Below, piece by piece: positions 27,976-36,770 of a stretch of DNA of 64,000 nt (within the stretch, counting starts at the first letter, position 1; each line of letters starts with the position of its first letter). The translations under genes were made by a program, and so were the position numbers. Origin of the DNA: Limnospira fusiformis SAG 85.79 (GTDB taxonomy: Bacteria > Cyanobacteriota > Cyanobacteriia > Cyanobacteriales > Microcoleaceae); NCBI RefSeq assembly GCF_012516315.1, contig NZ_CP051185.1, positions 455,459 through 519,458 of the forward strand, read 5' to 3'. The notes beneath the pieces were generated by a model that searched no databases, had not been told where the DNA came from, and was given only the letters and a program-made list of their open reading frames with translations.

Positions 27976-30417
27976 ATGAAACCCCAGACTAACTTTATTG
28001 TCATTGATACAGAAGGACAACCGATTCTGAAAGCTATGGCGATCGTTGATCATCAGGGAAACTTAATTTATGAAGCCTTTGACGAAAGACATTGCCAAAA
28101 TCCCCAACTTATCGACCAAAGTAAACCCCTGAAAACCATAGTTAATGAATTCTTAGCTATAGCCGGATCTCAAACCATTATCTGTCACTATGCACGTCAT
28201 GATATGGAAGTGCTTAGGAATACATTTCGCGCTGTCGGTGTCCGACCACCTCGCCTCAGTTTTCAATGCAGTTTTGAATTGGCTCAACGCTATCTTCCAC
28301 AATTAGGAAGTAATAGCCTACAAACTATTAGCAAACAGCTAAATTGAAGCCGGGATGACCAGACCAATAACCGCGATTTCCTCCATCGTGCCAAACATGA
28401 TGCCTTATTTACTTATCAACTTTATCGACGCATGATTAACGAACTATTAAAAACTCGACTGCAACATCAACCCAACCCCTTTGGAACCAGCAGGGTTGAT
28501 ACTCCTTTCCAAAGCCACATTGATTTTAGGGCGATTTTTGACAATGAATTTGAGCGACTAAAACATATTCTTTCTGATATTAAAAATGATGTCAATCATC
28601 AGAGCAAAGGAGCCGTAGTTATTGGGGAACCAGGTTCTGGCAAAACTCACCTAATGATGAGATTAGCCCAAGATTTATTAACTAAGAATAGGCTCTTATT
28701 TATTCGGCAACCTAATAATCCTGACACGGTTCTATTTCATACCTATAGCCGCATTCTGGAGTCTTTAATTCAAACAGTTCCTGACAGTTCACATACTCAG
28801 CTTGAATATTTGCTGGCTAATAGTTTCGCGCAAATCATCAAAAATACTCAGGATTATGCTACCCCTACCACCCAAAAAGATGAACGATTAATTGAGTTAA
28901 TAAAAGCCGATAATCTCAAGCTATTTACCGACCTCGGAAAAGAGGATACTCGCCTGAAACGAGAATATTGGCAACACATAGAAAAACGTGCTTATGATTG
29001 GTGGATTAATCAGTTTTCTTCTGCTGGATATGCGCCCAAAATTCTCAAAGGGATAATTCGGTTTTGTGGCTATACCGATTTTAAACGCCGTCAAACTATT
29101 ACTCAGTGGTTAGCTATGAATGATGTAGCACCCGAGGAGTTAGAAAAGGTCGGTTTGGAAAGCTGGGGAGAAGACACCAGTCGGGAGGAAATTTCCCTGG
29201 CGGCGTTGGCGGTTTTTAGTAAGCTGTCTCTCTTGGATGAACCCTTAATTATTATTTTTGACCAGTTAGAAGGTTTGGGTCAAAAACACAATGAACGACT
29301 GTTACAAAGTTTTGGAGAGGCGGTTAAGGAAATCTTTACCCATGTTCCCAATAGTTTAATTATCTTAAATCTGTTTCCCGATCGCTGGTTACAATTTCAG
29401 CAGGTTTTTGATGGTTCAATTATTGACCGTATTTCTCAATCTCAAATTATCCTAAATAAGCCATCTAATGAACAACTCAAGCAATTACTTGATTTAAAAG
29501 CACAGGTGGCTGATGTGACTATTGATGAATTATTTGAACCCCAGGAAATTGCCGACATTTTAACTGCGCCTTCTATTCGTTCAGTTGTGAATGCGGCGGC
29601 GGACTACTACCGCTATAAAATTGATGGTATTTGTTTACCTCAGCGACCTGATAAATCGGGTAATTCTGGGGTTATAGGGATGATGGAAAAACAAATTCAT
29701 CAGTTGAGAGAAGAGGTGGCGGAACTCAAATTCATTGTCAGTAAATTAGTTGATACTTTTAATTTAGCCGACGGGGAAAATATTGTCAGAGTTTTTCCTA
29801 ATGGTATGGCGGCTAGGTCGCCAATTAACTCTTCTCGGCGTAGTCAATTAGAAGATTATCTACGACAGCAAAGGGGTATCCTAGAACAGAATTATGGTCA
29901 ACCAGCGATTATTTCGGAAAGTGATGATTTCGGGAAATTAAAGATGATTATTGAATCATTAAAGCTGGTTTTGTCTCCCCTGAGTGTGGATATTTTGCGA
30001 CTGGGGAAACGGGTACTTCCTGAACATTTGGTGATTAAGACAGCAACCCATCAATTTGCGATCGCTTTTTTGCACCAAAGCGGGACTCGATTTTATCACC
30101 GGATGAGAAACTTAAACGAATTGGTCAGCCATCGTCCTGATATTCATTTTAACCTGTGTCGAGATGCGCGGGAAGATTTGATATCAGGAAAGTCTAGTAA
30201 GATAGAGTTAGAAAAGTTCTGTCAGGGGAACAATAGCCATTATCTTCTGTTTGACCGAGACCAACGCATCACTTTTGAGTTAATTTATCAGGCGATCGTT
30301 GATATCCAAAATCGCGATTTAGAGATAGATTTACCAGAAGCCTTAGATATTCTCCTGTTAGACTACCAGGACTATTGGCTATTCCAAAACCTCACTCAAC
30401 TCACCCTAGATGGTTAG
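27976..30417 (+). pseudogene. DEDDh exonuclease-P-loop ATPase fusion, interrupted by an in-frame TGA
   Basis: One frame runs from the ATG at 27976 to 30417 (814 codons) with a single stop, TGA at 28345-28347. Before it: an exonuclease domain with Exo I FIVIDTEG and Exo II CHYARHDMEVL. After it, with no frame change: Exo III HRAKHDALFTYQLY, then the ATPase. Because Exo III follows the TGA, the upstream product lacks an essential catalytic motif. The downstream part can restart at 28432 (661 aa) and has Walker A GEPGSGKT (65-72), Walker B-like LIIIFDQLEGLG and a coiled region. The family is not recognised beyond that; a DNA-repair or defence role is possible but unproven. Confidence 0.8.
28432..30417 (+). 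CDS. P-loop ATPase part, possible independent product
   Basis: 661 aa if translated from the ATG at 28432, the first Met after the TGA. It contains AVVIGEPGSGKTHLMMRLA and LIIIFDQLEGLGQKH, typical of AAA/STAND-like ATPases, followed by a helical region (QLREEVAELKFIVSKLVDTF) and a C-terminal domain of about 200 aa without a name, containing HLVIKTATHQFAIAFLH. There is no strong ribosome site before 28432, so whether this piece is made depends on restart or readthrough. Confidence 0.6.
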   Translation: MINELLKTRLQHQPNPFGTSRVDTPFQSHIDFRAIFDNEFERLKHILSDIKNDVNHQSKGAVVIGEPGSGKTHLMMRLAQDLLTKNRLLFIRQPNNPDTVLFHTYSRILESLIQTVPDSSHTQLEYLLANSFAQIIKNTQDYATPTTQKDERLIELIKADNLKLFTDLGKEDTRLKREYWQHIEKRAYDWWINQFSSAGYAPKILKGIIRFCGYTDFKRRQTITQWLAMNDVAPEELEKVGLESWGEDTSREEISLAALAVFSKLSLLDEPLIIIFDQLEGLGQKHNERLLQSFGEAVKEIFTHVPNSLIILNLFPDRWLQFQQVFDGSIIDRISQSQIILNKPSNEQLKQLLDLKAQVADVTIDELFEPQEIADILTAPSIRSVVNAAADYYRYKIDGICLPQRPDKSGNSGVIGMMEKQIHQLREEVAELKFIVSKLVDTFNLADGENIVRVFPNGMAARSPINSSRRSQLEDYLRQQRGILEQNYGQPAIISESDDFGKLKMIIESLKLVLSPLSVDILRLGKRVLPEHLVIKTATHQFAIAFLHQSGTRFYHRMRNLNELVSHRPDIHFNLCRDAREDLISGKSSKIELEKFCQGNNSHYLLFDRDQRITFELIYQAIVDIQNRDLEIDLPEALDILLLDYQDYWLFQNLTQLTLDG

Positions 30418-30491
30418 CAACCAAATAGCTGAATAGTTGAGTTCAGAAATAGGTTGGATGATGCTTTCGTCTCACCCAACCTATCGGTAAC

Positions 30492-30929
30492 TTACGACAC
30501 TGTAGACATCAACTTGGAAGAAGATGCAATTTCGGGTACTTTATTCCAAGTATGATCAGAGATGGTATCAGGGACTGGAACCGGATAACCCATACCTCGC
30601 CAAAATTCTTGAACTCTTGTTTGTTTAGCTTCCAGACGAGTTTTTAGCATTTCCGCTGCTTTCTCGGGTTCGCCACAACCACAGAAAAATAAATCAGCCG
30701 CAAAATAGCCATATTCAGGCCAAGTGTGAATGGCAATGTGGGACTCGGCTAGGGTAGCCGTGGCGGTTACACCATGAGGACTAAACTGGTGAACACAGAT
30801 ATCTATAAGGGTAGCACTTCCTGCTGCGATCGCATCAAGAATGGCTTGACGGATCAGATCTGGGTCGTTTAGGATATCAGCGGGACACTGCCACGCATCG
30901 ACAACAATATGGGTTCCGAGTTGTTTCAT
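30492..30929 (-). CDS. speH: S-adenosylmethionine decarboxylase proenzyme
   Basis: 145 aa from the ATG at 30929 (MKQLGTHIVVDAW); a GTG 15 bp upstream is possible. It makes decarboxylated SAM, the aminopropyl donor for spermidine. The pro-enzyme self-cleaves at the Ser in LAESHIAIHTWPEYGY to make the pyruvoyl cofactor; that serine and the following His are present, as is the Cys-containing DLFFCGCG. Prokaryotic class 1 (SpeH) size. It lies about 2 kb from the polyamine transporter genes potADBC. Confidence 0.94.
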   Translation of the reverse strand: MKQLGTHIVVDAWQCPADILNDPDLIRQAILDAIAAGSATLIDICVHQFSPHGVTATATLAESHIAIHTWPEYGYFAADLFFCGCGEPEKAAEMLKTRLEAKQTRVQEFWRGMGYPVPVPDTISDHTWNKVPEIASSSKLMSTVS

Positions 30930-31132
30930 TTTTGGTGATTTCACCCCCCTTTTCGTGGGTTGTAAATGGTTATGCTGGGCTCAAATCAGCAGTCGCTACT
31001 TCAGTTTAAGTCCGGGGAAAATAACCGAGTTTTAGAACTCTCCTCATGGGACAAATAGGGCCATCTTCCGGCGACGCTAGATTTTCGTACTCCAGCCTCT
31101 GCTATTGTAGCACTCTGTTATAATAATTGATC

Positions 31133-31168
31133 GCACTGAACATATAATTTAATTTTTCCGTTCAGTGC
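31133..31168. promoter_or_regulatory. Inverted repeat upstream of the Dam-type methylase
   Basis: Perfect 9-bp arms GCACTGAAC (31133-31141) and GTTCAGTGC (31160-31168), 18-bp spacer, 30 bp before the gene's start. It could be an operator or leader hairpin. Confidence 0.45.
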
Positions 31169-31198
31169 TATTGATGTACTTCTGGACTTCAGCCAATT

Positions 31199-32044
31199 TT
31201 GTCCCCAACCGACCACCCAACAGTCACCAGTCAACCCCAAACTACCCCCAAACCGTTTCTGAAGTGGGCCGGGGGTAAGACTCGCTTAATTCCTCAGTAT
31301 ACTACTTACTTTCCCGACAATTATCAAGCCTATTATGAGCCTTTTTTGGGCGGTGGTGCTATCTTTTTTTATCTGCAACCTAACCGAGCAATTTTAAGTG
31401 ATATTAATAGCGAGCTAATTAATGCTTATCAATGTGTGCGTGATGATACTCAGTCGCTGATTAGCAAGTTAGAACAGCATCAGCAGAACCATAATCAAGG
31501 TTATTATTACCAGATGCGATCGCAAAAATTTGAGAATCGGCTTGACCAAGCCGCGCGCCTTATTTATCTCAACAAGACTTGTTTTAATGGCTTATATAGA
31601 GAAAATCGCCAGGGTCAATTTAACGTACCTATGGGGAAATATAAAAACCCGAAAATTTGCCCGAAAGAATTATTGATCACCGCCTCGAAAACTCTCCAAT
31701 CTGCAACTCTTAAAGTCCAATCATTTGCAGCCATTGTCAATGAGGCTAATTCTGCTGATGATTTTGTCTATTTCGACCCTCCCTATCACCCCCTGAGTCC
31801 CACCAGTAACTTTACCAGCTACAGCCATCATAAATTTGGGGTTGATGAACAGGAAAAATTAGCCGAAATCTTTAAGACCTTACACAACAGAGGAGTGAAG
31901 GTGATGCTATCTAATTCTGATACTGAGTTAATCAGAGACTTATATAAGGACTTTAATATCCACCCTATCCAAGCGGGTAGGGCGATTAATTCAAATCCCC
32001 AAAATCGGGGAAAAATTACGGAACTTTTGATAACTTCCTATTAG
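31199..32044 (+). CDS. N6-adenine DNA methyltransferase, Dam/D12 class
   Basis: 281 aa beginning at a TTG; the frame is closed by a TGA 27 bp upstream and the next ATG is far inside the domain, so TTG (or ATT just before it) must be the start. Motifs: FLKWAGGKTRLIP with PFLGGGAIFF (SAM binding) and DPPYHPLS (catalytic DPPY) near residue 198. By family it should methylate adenine, probably in GATC, but specificity is inferred. There is no restriction enzyme nearby, so it is solitary. The weak start codon suggests low expression. Confidence 0.9.
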   Translation: MSPTDHPTVTSQPQTTPKPFLKWAGGKTRLIPQYTTYFPDNYQAYYEPFLGGGAIFFYLQPNRAILSDINSELINAYQCVRDDTQSLISKLEQHQQNHNQGYYYQMRSQKFENRLDQAARLIYLNKTCFNGLYRENRQGQFNVPMGKYKNPKICPKELLITASKTLQSATLKVQSFAAIVNEANSADDFVYFDPPYHPLSPTSNFTSYSHHKFGVDEQEKLAEIFKTLHNRGVKVMLSNSDTELIRDLYKDFNIHPIQAGRAINSNPQNRGKITELLITSY

Positions 32045-32059
32045 GATAGGACGGCTAGT

Positions 32060-32200
32060 TTAATAACAAACTAACACAGAAACAATCAGAAAGATAGCCA
32101 CAGCGCTATGTAGGAGATAATCTCGCTGAGGTTTGAGTGTAGCAGCAGGTTGAATAAAGTAAATCTTGGGTTCTTGCTTATCTTTGTTGATGGTATACAT
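32060..32200 (-). CDS. 46-aa thylakoid-type small protein (Psb34/Ssl1498-like)
   Basis: A short gene: ATG at 32200, TAA at 32060-32062. The N-terminus MYTINKDKQEPKIYFIQPA is followed by a polar turn and one membrane helix (HSAVAIFLIVSVLVCY). The 'MYTIN...EPK.Y...P' pattern followed by a C-terminal helix is what I recall of the ssl1498/Psb34 family, small one-helix proteins of photosystem II assembly, but this member is shorter and divergent. A good minus-strand promoter precedes it (32237-32265). Confidence 0.5.
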   Translation of the reverse strand: MYTINKDKQEPKIYFIQPAATLKPQRDYLLHSAVAIFLIVSVLVCY

Positions 32201-32236
32201 ACTACTGGACTTGTTTGTGTGAGTTGCTTATCAGTA

Positions 32237-32278
32237 AATCTAAACAAAATCTAAAGTTTTGTCAAACAATATTGACAA
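32237..32278 (-). promoter_or_regulatory. Promoter of the 46-aa gene with a TTGTCAA palindrome
   Basis: On the minus strand: -35 TTGACA (32265-32260), 17-bp spacer, -10 TAGATT (32242-32237). The -35 lies in a perfect inverted repeat TTGTCAA-N6-TTGACAA (32259-32278). The same half-sites flank the -35 of the Psb35-like gene at 13404-13420. Confidence 0.5.
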
Positions 32279-32402
32279 AAGATTACTTATATGTATGATA
32301 AGCCAAGCGATCGCCTTGGAAAAATCGCACTCCCGGCGACTTTCGGGTGGAGCGGGTTGAGGGAACAGCAATGCCCAGGCTATAAATTTCTGGTAAAGTA
32401 GG

Positions 32403-32418
32403 AAGGGGATATCCCCTT
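32403..32418. promoter_or_regulatory. 16-bp perfect palindrome before potA
   Basis: AAGGGGATATCCCCTT, 20 bp upstream of the potA start codon. The size and position suit a repressor operator over the leader. Regulator unknown. Confidence 0.45.
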
Positions 32419-32438
32419 GATAGCGCGAAAAGTAAATT

Positions 32439-33608
32439 ATGCTACAAACCGCAGCCCAGAACCCAGGTGCAGTTCACAGCGATTCAAAATTCGATGTAGA
32501 ACTCCGTAAAGTATTCAAAGTATTCAACGGGGAAACCGCAGTGAGGGCGGTAGACCTAGACATAAAGCGGGGAGAATTTTTCAGCATTCTCGGACCGTCA
32601 GGCTGTGGTAAGACCACGACACTGCGGCTAATTGCTGGATTTGAAACCCCATCCGCCGGGGAGATTCTCATCAGGGGTCAGTCAATGAACCAAACCCCAG
32701 CCTATCAGCGCCCGGTAAATACAGTTTTCCAGAGTTATGCCCTATTCAATCACATGAATGTCTGGGATAACATCGCCTTTGGGTTGAAATTAAAACGCCT
32801 AGGGAAATCGGAAATTGAAGCGAAAGTCCTGGAAGCCCTACAATTGGTAAAGATGGAATCGTTTGCTAACCGTTATCCGAACCAAATGTCAGGGGGACAA
32901 CAACAGCGGGTAGCTTTAGCGCGGGCTTTAGTAAATCGTCCAGCGGTGCTACTATTAGACGAACCCCTGGGAGCGTTAGATCTGAAATTGCGTAAACAAA
33001 TGCAGATGGAGTTATCAAATTTGCATCGCAATTTGGGGTTAACCTTTGTGATGGTAACTCACGACCAAGAAGAAGCGATGAGTTTGTCCGATCGCATAGC
33101 GGTAATGCACGAGGGTCGCATTGAACAAATTGGCAGCCCCAACGAAATTTACCAACATCCCCAGACCCCCTTTGTGGCTGACTTTATTGGAGACACTAAC
33201 CTATTTAAGGGACAAGTTGAACAAGCCAATAAGGAGGCTATACAAGTATTAACGGACACAGGGTTACAGATTATCGTAGCCATGAACAAGCGATCGCGCA
33301 ATGACTACCCAGCAGTATCGCCTCATCAATTACGAGGGGGGGCGAAGGTTGTAGTTAGTATCAGACCCGAAAACATTACCCTACATTCTGAACCGCCAGA
33401 GACTCCCGGAAATAGTTTTGCCGGAAAATTAGTCGATCAGATGTACTTAGGTACTCACTTACAGTACATTGTCAAACTGAACACAGGGGTAACCCTAATG
33501 GTGCGACAGTCTCAGAGTTTAGGAGAAAACCTAGATTATGATCGCAATATTTATGTCTGTTGGAAACCCACAGATTGTTTAGCCCTACCGGAACCTCAAC
33601 ACCGCTAA
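32439..33608 (+). CDS. potA: Polyamine ABC transporter ATPase PotA
   Basis: 389 aa. ATP-hydrolysing subunit of the spermidine/putrescine importer. Walker [10 protein letters not shown], signature [15 protein letters not shown], Walker [13 protein letters not shown], switch His [11 protein letters not shown], and a C-terminal TOBE domain (about residues 285-385) with the SIRPENI block. First gene of potA-D-B-C. It is preceded by a 16-bp palindrome. Fe/sulfate importers share this ATPase type, but the neighbouring PotD-like protein supports polyamines. Confidence 0.92.
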   Translation: MLQTAAQNPGAVHSDSKFDVELRKVFKVFNGETAVRAVDLDIKRGEFFSILGPSGCGKTTTLRLIAGFETPSAGEILIRGQSMNQTPAYQRPVNTVFQSYALFNHMNVWDNIAFGLKLKRLGKSEIEAKVLEALQLVKMESFANRYPNQMSGGQQQRVALARALVNRPAVLLLDEPLGALDLKLRKQMQMELSNLHRNLGLTFVMVTHDQEEAMSLSDRIAVMHEGRIEQIGSPNEIYQHPQTPFVADFIGDTNLFKGQVEQANKEAIQVLTDTGLQIIVAMNKRSRNDYPAVSPHQLRGGAKVVVSIRPENITLHSEPPETPGNSFAGKLVDQMYLGTHLQYIVKLNTGVTLMVRQSQSLGENLDYDRNIYVCWKPTDCLALPEPQHR

Positions 33609-33696
33609 AATAGTTGTTGTAATATTATGGTTTTGATGGCAACGGTAAAAAACAGTGCCCCCAAGGAAATTACGCCCGTTTGGTTTTCATAAAGGG

Positions 33697-34788
33697 ATGC
33701 AGACCCGGCGCGGGTTTCTGCAATCGACTATGGCGGCGGCGATCGCCTCTTCCGCGTCAGGCTGTGGGTGGACTTTAGGCGAAATCAAAACCACCCCCAG
33801 CACCCGCTTCTCATCAGATACCCTGTATATATATACTTGGGCCGGATACACCGATCGCGATCTGCTAGAACGCTTTACCCAGGAAACGGGGCTGAGAGTA
33901 GTGGCAGATGTATTCGATTCTAATGAGGCTATGTTAGCCCGTATACAGGCGGGAGGAGCGGGAGCATATAGTATCATCTACCCCTCGGAATACATGGTAC
34001 AGAAGATGGTAGCACTAGGGCTATTAGCTGAATTAGACCATACCTTAATCGTGGGGTTAGAAGATCTATTTCCCAAATTCCAAAATCCCGATTATGACCC
34101 CAACTCCACTTATAGCGTCCCTCTGAGTTGGGGAACTACAGGTTTAATTTACAACAGCAGACTATTACCAAACTCTCCCGAAGACTGGGAAGATCTATGG
34201 ACATATCAAGACCAACTCAGCCGTCGGCTAACCCTACTTAATGATGTACGGGAAGTGATGGGAGCTAGTTTGCGGCGTTTAGGCTACTCCTACAACAGCA
34301 CCAATCCTAGGGAGATTAATCAAGCCTATCAGGAATTGGTCAAGCTGCGAGGAGCGATCGCATCTTTTACCACCGATGCTTGGCGACCTCAGATGATTGT
34401 AGGAGACTTACTCCTAGCCATGTGCTATTCTTCCGATGCGGCGGAAGTGATGCCCGAAAACGAAGATTTAGAATACATCACCCCCGTTAGTGGTTCTTCC
34501 CTGTGGATTGATACCCTGGTAATTCCCAAAAGCGCACCTAACCCAGAAGGTGCTTATCAGTGGATTAATTTTATGCTGCGACCAGACATCGCCACCCAAA
34601 TTGTCGAACGCCTCAGCTTTGCTACCCCCTCCCTAGTCGCCTATCGTCAACTTCCCCAAGAACTCCGGGAAGACCCAGCCCTATTTCCCCCAGAAAGCGT
34701 GATTGCCAACAGCGAAACAGTTTCGCCCCTACCACCAGAGATAACCGCCCTTTTTGATCGCTATTGGACTAGACTCACCAGTGGTTAA
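33697..34788 (+). CDS. potD: Polyamine-binding periplasmic lipoprotein PotD
   Basis: 363 aa from the ATG at 33697; a GTG at 33655 gives 377 aa. The start is uncertain because neither has a well-spaced ribosome site. The N-terminus is a twin-arginine signal (TRRGFLQSTMAAAIASSASG) ending in a lipobox-like ASGC, so Tat export and lipid anchoring are predicted. The mature part begins with LYIYTWAGYTDRDLLERF, the PotD/PotF family signature, and contains VPLSWGTTGLIYN. It captures spermidine or putrescine for PotBC. Same operon as potA, potB and potC. Confidence 0.9.
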   Translation: MQTRRGFLQSTMAAAIASSASGCGWTLGEIKTTPSTRFSSDTLYIYTWAGYTDRDLLERFTQETGLRVVADVFDSNEAMLARIQAGGAGAYSIIYPSEYMVQKMVALGLLAELDHTLIVGLEDLFPKFQNPDYDPNSTYSVPLSWGTTGLIYNSRLLPNSPEDWEDLWTYQDQLSRRLTLLNDVREVMGASLRRLGYSYNSTNPREINQAYQELVKLRGAIASFTTDAWRPQMIVGDLLLAMCYSSDAAEVMPENEDLEYITPVSGSSLWIDTLVIPKSAPNPEGAYQWINFMLRPDIATQIVERLSFATPSLVAYRQLPQELREDPALFPPESVIANSETVSPLPPEITALFDRYWTRLTSG

Positions 34789-34844
34789 TTGGAACATCGG
34801 GTGCTACTACGAATTAAACCTTAAAAAAATGCTCAAACTCTATT

Positions 34845-35762
34845 ATGGCTGTATCTACCCCCCCTAAGACCCCTTATGAACCTCCCACCACACCGGCTAA
34901 AACTGGCATCTCTCAGATCTGGTCAAAGTTAGCTGGACCCGTAATTATGCTGGGACCGGCGGGGCTGTGGTTACTACTATTGCTGGTGTTTCCCACCCTG
35001 GTGATTTTTCAACTCAGCTTAGTGGAGAATATTCGCCCTGGGGATGTGGTAATTCCTGATGGTCTGGGTAACTACCTGCGGGTATTTGAACCCATAAATT
35101 TGCGAGTAATTGCTAGATCGGTTAATTTTGCGATCGGAACCACAGTTTTTTGTTTGTTGTTAGGGTTTCCGGTAGCTTACTGGATAGCCGTTATGGCTCC
35201 ACCCAAGTCGCGTAACCTTCTACTATTAGGGTTTGTTCTGCCTCTATGGACATCTTCCTTGCTGCGCTCCTATGCCTGGATTACCATTTTACGACCCACA
35301 GGAGTGCTAAACTCATTTCTGGGGTTATTGGGATTACCTACTTTAGCACTACTTAATAGCAGTCCAGCCGTTTTAATTGGCATGACCTATAGCTATTTAC
35401 CCTATATGGTAACCGTGCTGTATGCCTCCCTGGAAAAACTAGATCGCCGTCTGTTGGAGGCTTCCGCTGATTTAGGAGCCAAGCCTCCCGAAACCTTCTG
35501 GAAAATTACAGTTCCCCAAGCTAGGACCGGAATTATCGCCGGGTCACTATTAGTATTTATTAGTTCCCTGGGAGATTTTGTCGATCCAGAACTGTTAGGC
35601 GGCGCTTCTAGTATGACCGTATCTCGGCTGATTTACAATCAGTTTTTAGGAGCCACTCAAAACTGGGGTTTTGGTTCAGCCCTAAGTATGGTGCTAATTT
35701 TTGGGGTGAGTATAGCGATCGCTCTTTTAATCCGCTACGGTGATGGCAGACCCTCAAAATAA
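34845..35762 (+). CDS. potB: Polyamine ABC transporter permease PotB
   Basis: 305 aa, six membrane helices (first at about residues 30-55). The ABC permease EAA loop is EASADLGAKPPETFWKITVP near residue 205. Inner-membrane partner of PotC. It lies 56 bp after potD and 88 bp before potC. The polar N-terminal 25 residues (Pro/Thr-rich) are cytosolic. Confidence 0.92.
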   Translation: MAVSTPPKTPYEPPTTPAKTGISQIWSKLAGPVIMLGPAGLWLLLLLVFPTLVIFQLSLVENIRPGDVVIPDGLGNYLRVFEPINLRVIARSVNFAIGTTVFCLLLGFPVAYWIAVMAPPKSRNLLLLGFVLPLWTSSLLRSYAWITILRPTGVLNSFLGLLGLPTLALLNSSPAVLIGMTYSYLPYMVTVLYASLEKLDRRLLEASADLGAKPPETFWKITVPQARTGIIAGSLLVFISSLGDFVDPELLGGASSMTVSRLIYNQFLGATQNWGFGSALSMVLIFGVSIAIALLIRYGDGRPSK

Positions 35763-35763
35763 A

Positions 35764-35838
35764 CAGGCGACCAACTCCGGCGCGTGTATAAAGTTGCACC
35801 CTAGCGTCCAGGCTCACTCCAGCACCCGCCCCTACCAA
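35764..35838. repeat. Degenerate relative of the island repeats between potB and potC
   Basis: Contains GTGTATAAAGTTGCACCCTA and CACCCGCCCCTACC, words that recur in the 6.3-11.9 kb repeat blocks. It may be a decayed stray copy. Confidence 0.35.
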
Positions 35839-35850
35839 ACTTAAAATTCC

Positions 35851-36693
35851 ATGCAGGATATTAACAATCACAATCATCAGTCAGACATTCCTCAAGAAAT
35901 GCAAAAGCCTAAAATGAGATTTCGGGTATCTTGGCAGATCATATTTGTTGGTCTGATGTTCCTGTATATGTATCTGCCTATCTTGGTTCTCACCTTTTAT
36001 AGCTTTAATCAATCCCGCTATAGTGCTGGGTGGCAGGGATTTACCCTACAGTGGTATGTCAAACTTTTTCAGGATACCCGCATCCTTAGCGCCCTGAAAA
36101 ATAGCCTCACCGTTGGCTTGAGTGCCGTAGCCATATCAGCAGTCATTGGAACCCTGATGGCTGTCGGACTATCTAGGTTTCGGTTTCCGGGAAAAGGTAT
36201 TTATCTGGGGGTATCTTACCTGCCCTTAATTATCCCCGACATTGCGATCGCTGTTTCCACCCTAGTATTTTTAGCAGCCTTAGCCATTCCCCTGAGTTTA
36301 TCAACTATCATAGGCGCTCATGTAGTCTTCTGTCTCGCCTATGTCGCCCTGGTCGTATCCACTCGCCTGGCTGACCTAGACCCCCACTTAGAAGAAGCTG
36401 CATTAGACTTAGGGGCGACACCCGAGCGAGCCTTTATCAAAGTCTTGCTACCCCAACTGATGCCCGGTATCATTTCTGGCTGTTTATTAGCCTTTGTGCT
36501 GAGTATGGATGATTTTTTGATTGCCAGTTTCACCGCCGGAAGTGGCGCAACTACCCTACCTATGGAAATTTTTAGCCGCATTAGAACCGGAGTTAAACCC
36601 GATATTAACGCCCTCAGCGTCATTTTGATTATGGGTTCCGGGCTGTTAGCATTTGCCGGAGAGTTTCTCAGAAATCAAAGTCAGAAGAACTGA
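35851..36693 (+). CDS. potC: Polyamine ABC transporter permease PotC
   Basis: 280 aa, six membrane helices, EAA loop EAALDLGATPERAFIKVLLP near residue 185. Starts MQDINNHNHQ with a polar 25-residue lead before the first helix. It completes the potADBC importer; the order A-D-B-C differs from the potABCD order of enterobacteria. The 88-bp gap before it holds a stray repeat relative, which could affect coupling to potB. Confidence 0.92.
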   Translation: MQDINNHNHQSDIPQEMQKPKMRFRVSWQIIFVGLMFLYMYLPILVLTFYSFNQSRYSAGWQGFTLQWYVKLFQDTRILSALKNSLTVGLSAVAISAVIGTLMAVGLSRFRFPGKGIYLGVSYLPLIIPDIAIAVSTLVFLAALAIPLSLSTIIGAHVVFCLAYVALVVSTRLADLDPHLEEAALDLGATPERAFIKVLLPQLMPGIISGCLLAFVLSMDDFLIASFTAGSGATTLPMEIFSRIRTGVKPDINALSVILIMGSGLLAFAGEFLRNQSQKN

Positions 36694-36770
36694 AAAATTG
36701 TCTTGGTTCCCGTATACGGGGTAAACTGTTTGTCTTGCTGTTCGCCATGAACGTGGCTTAAATTTAACCT

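Noticed and set aside
28345..28347. Selenocysteine codon in the exonuclease
   Set aside because: No SECIS-like hairpin is evident after the TGA and no Sec machinery is known to me in this group. Nonsense mutation or sequence error is simpler.
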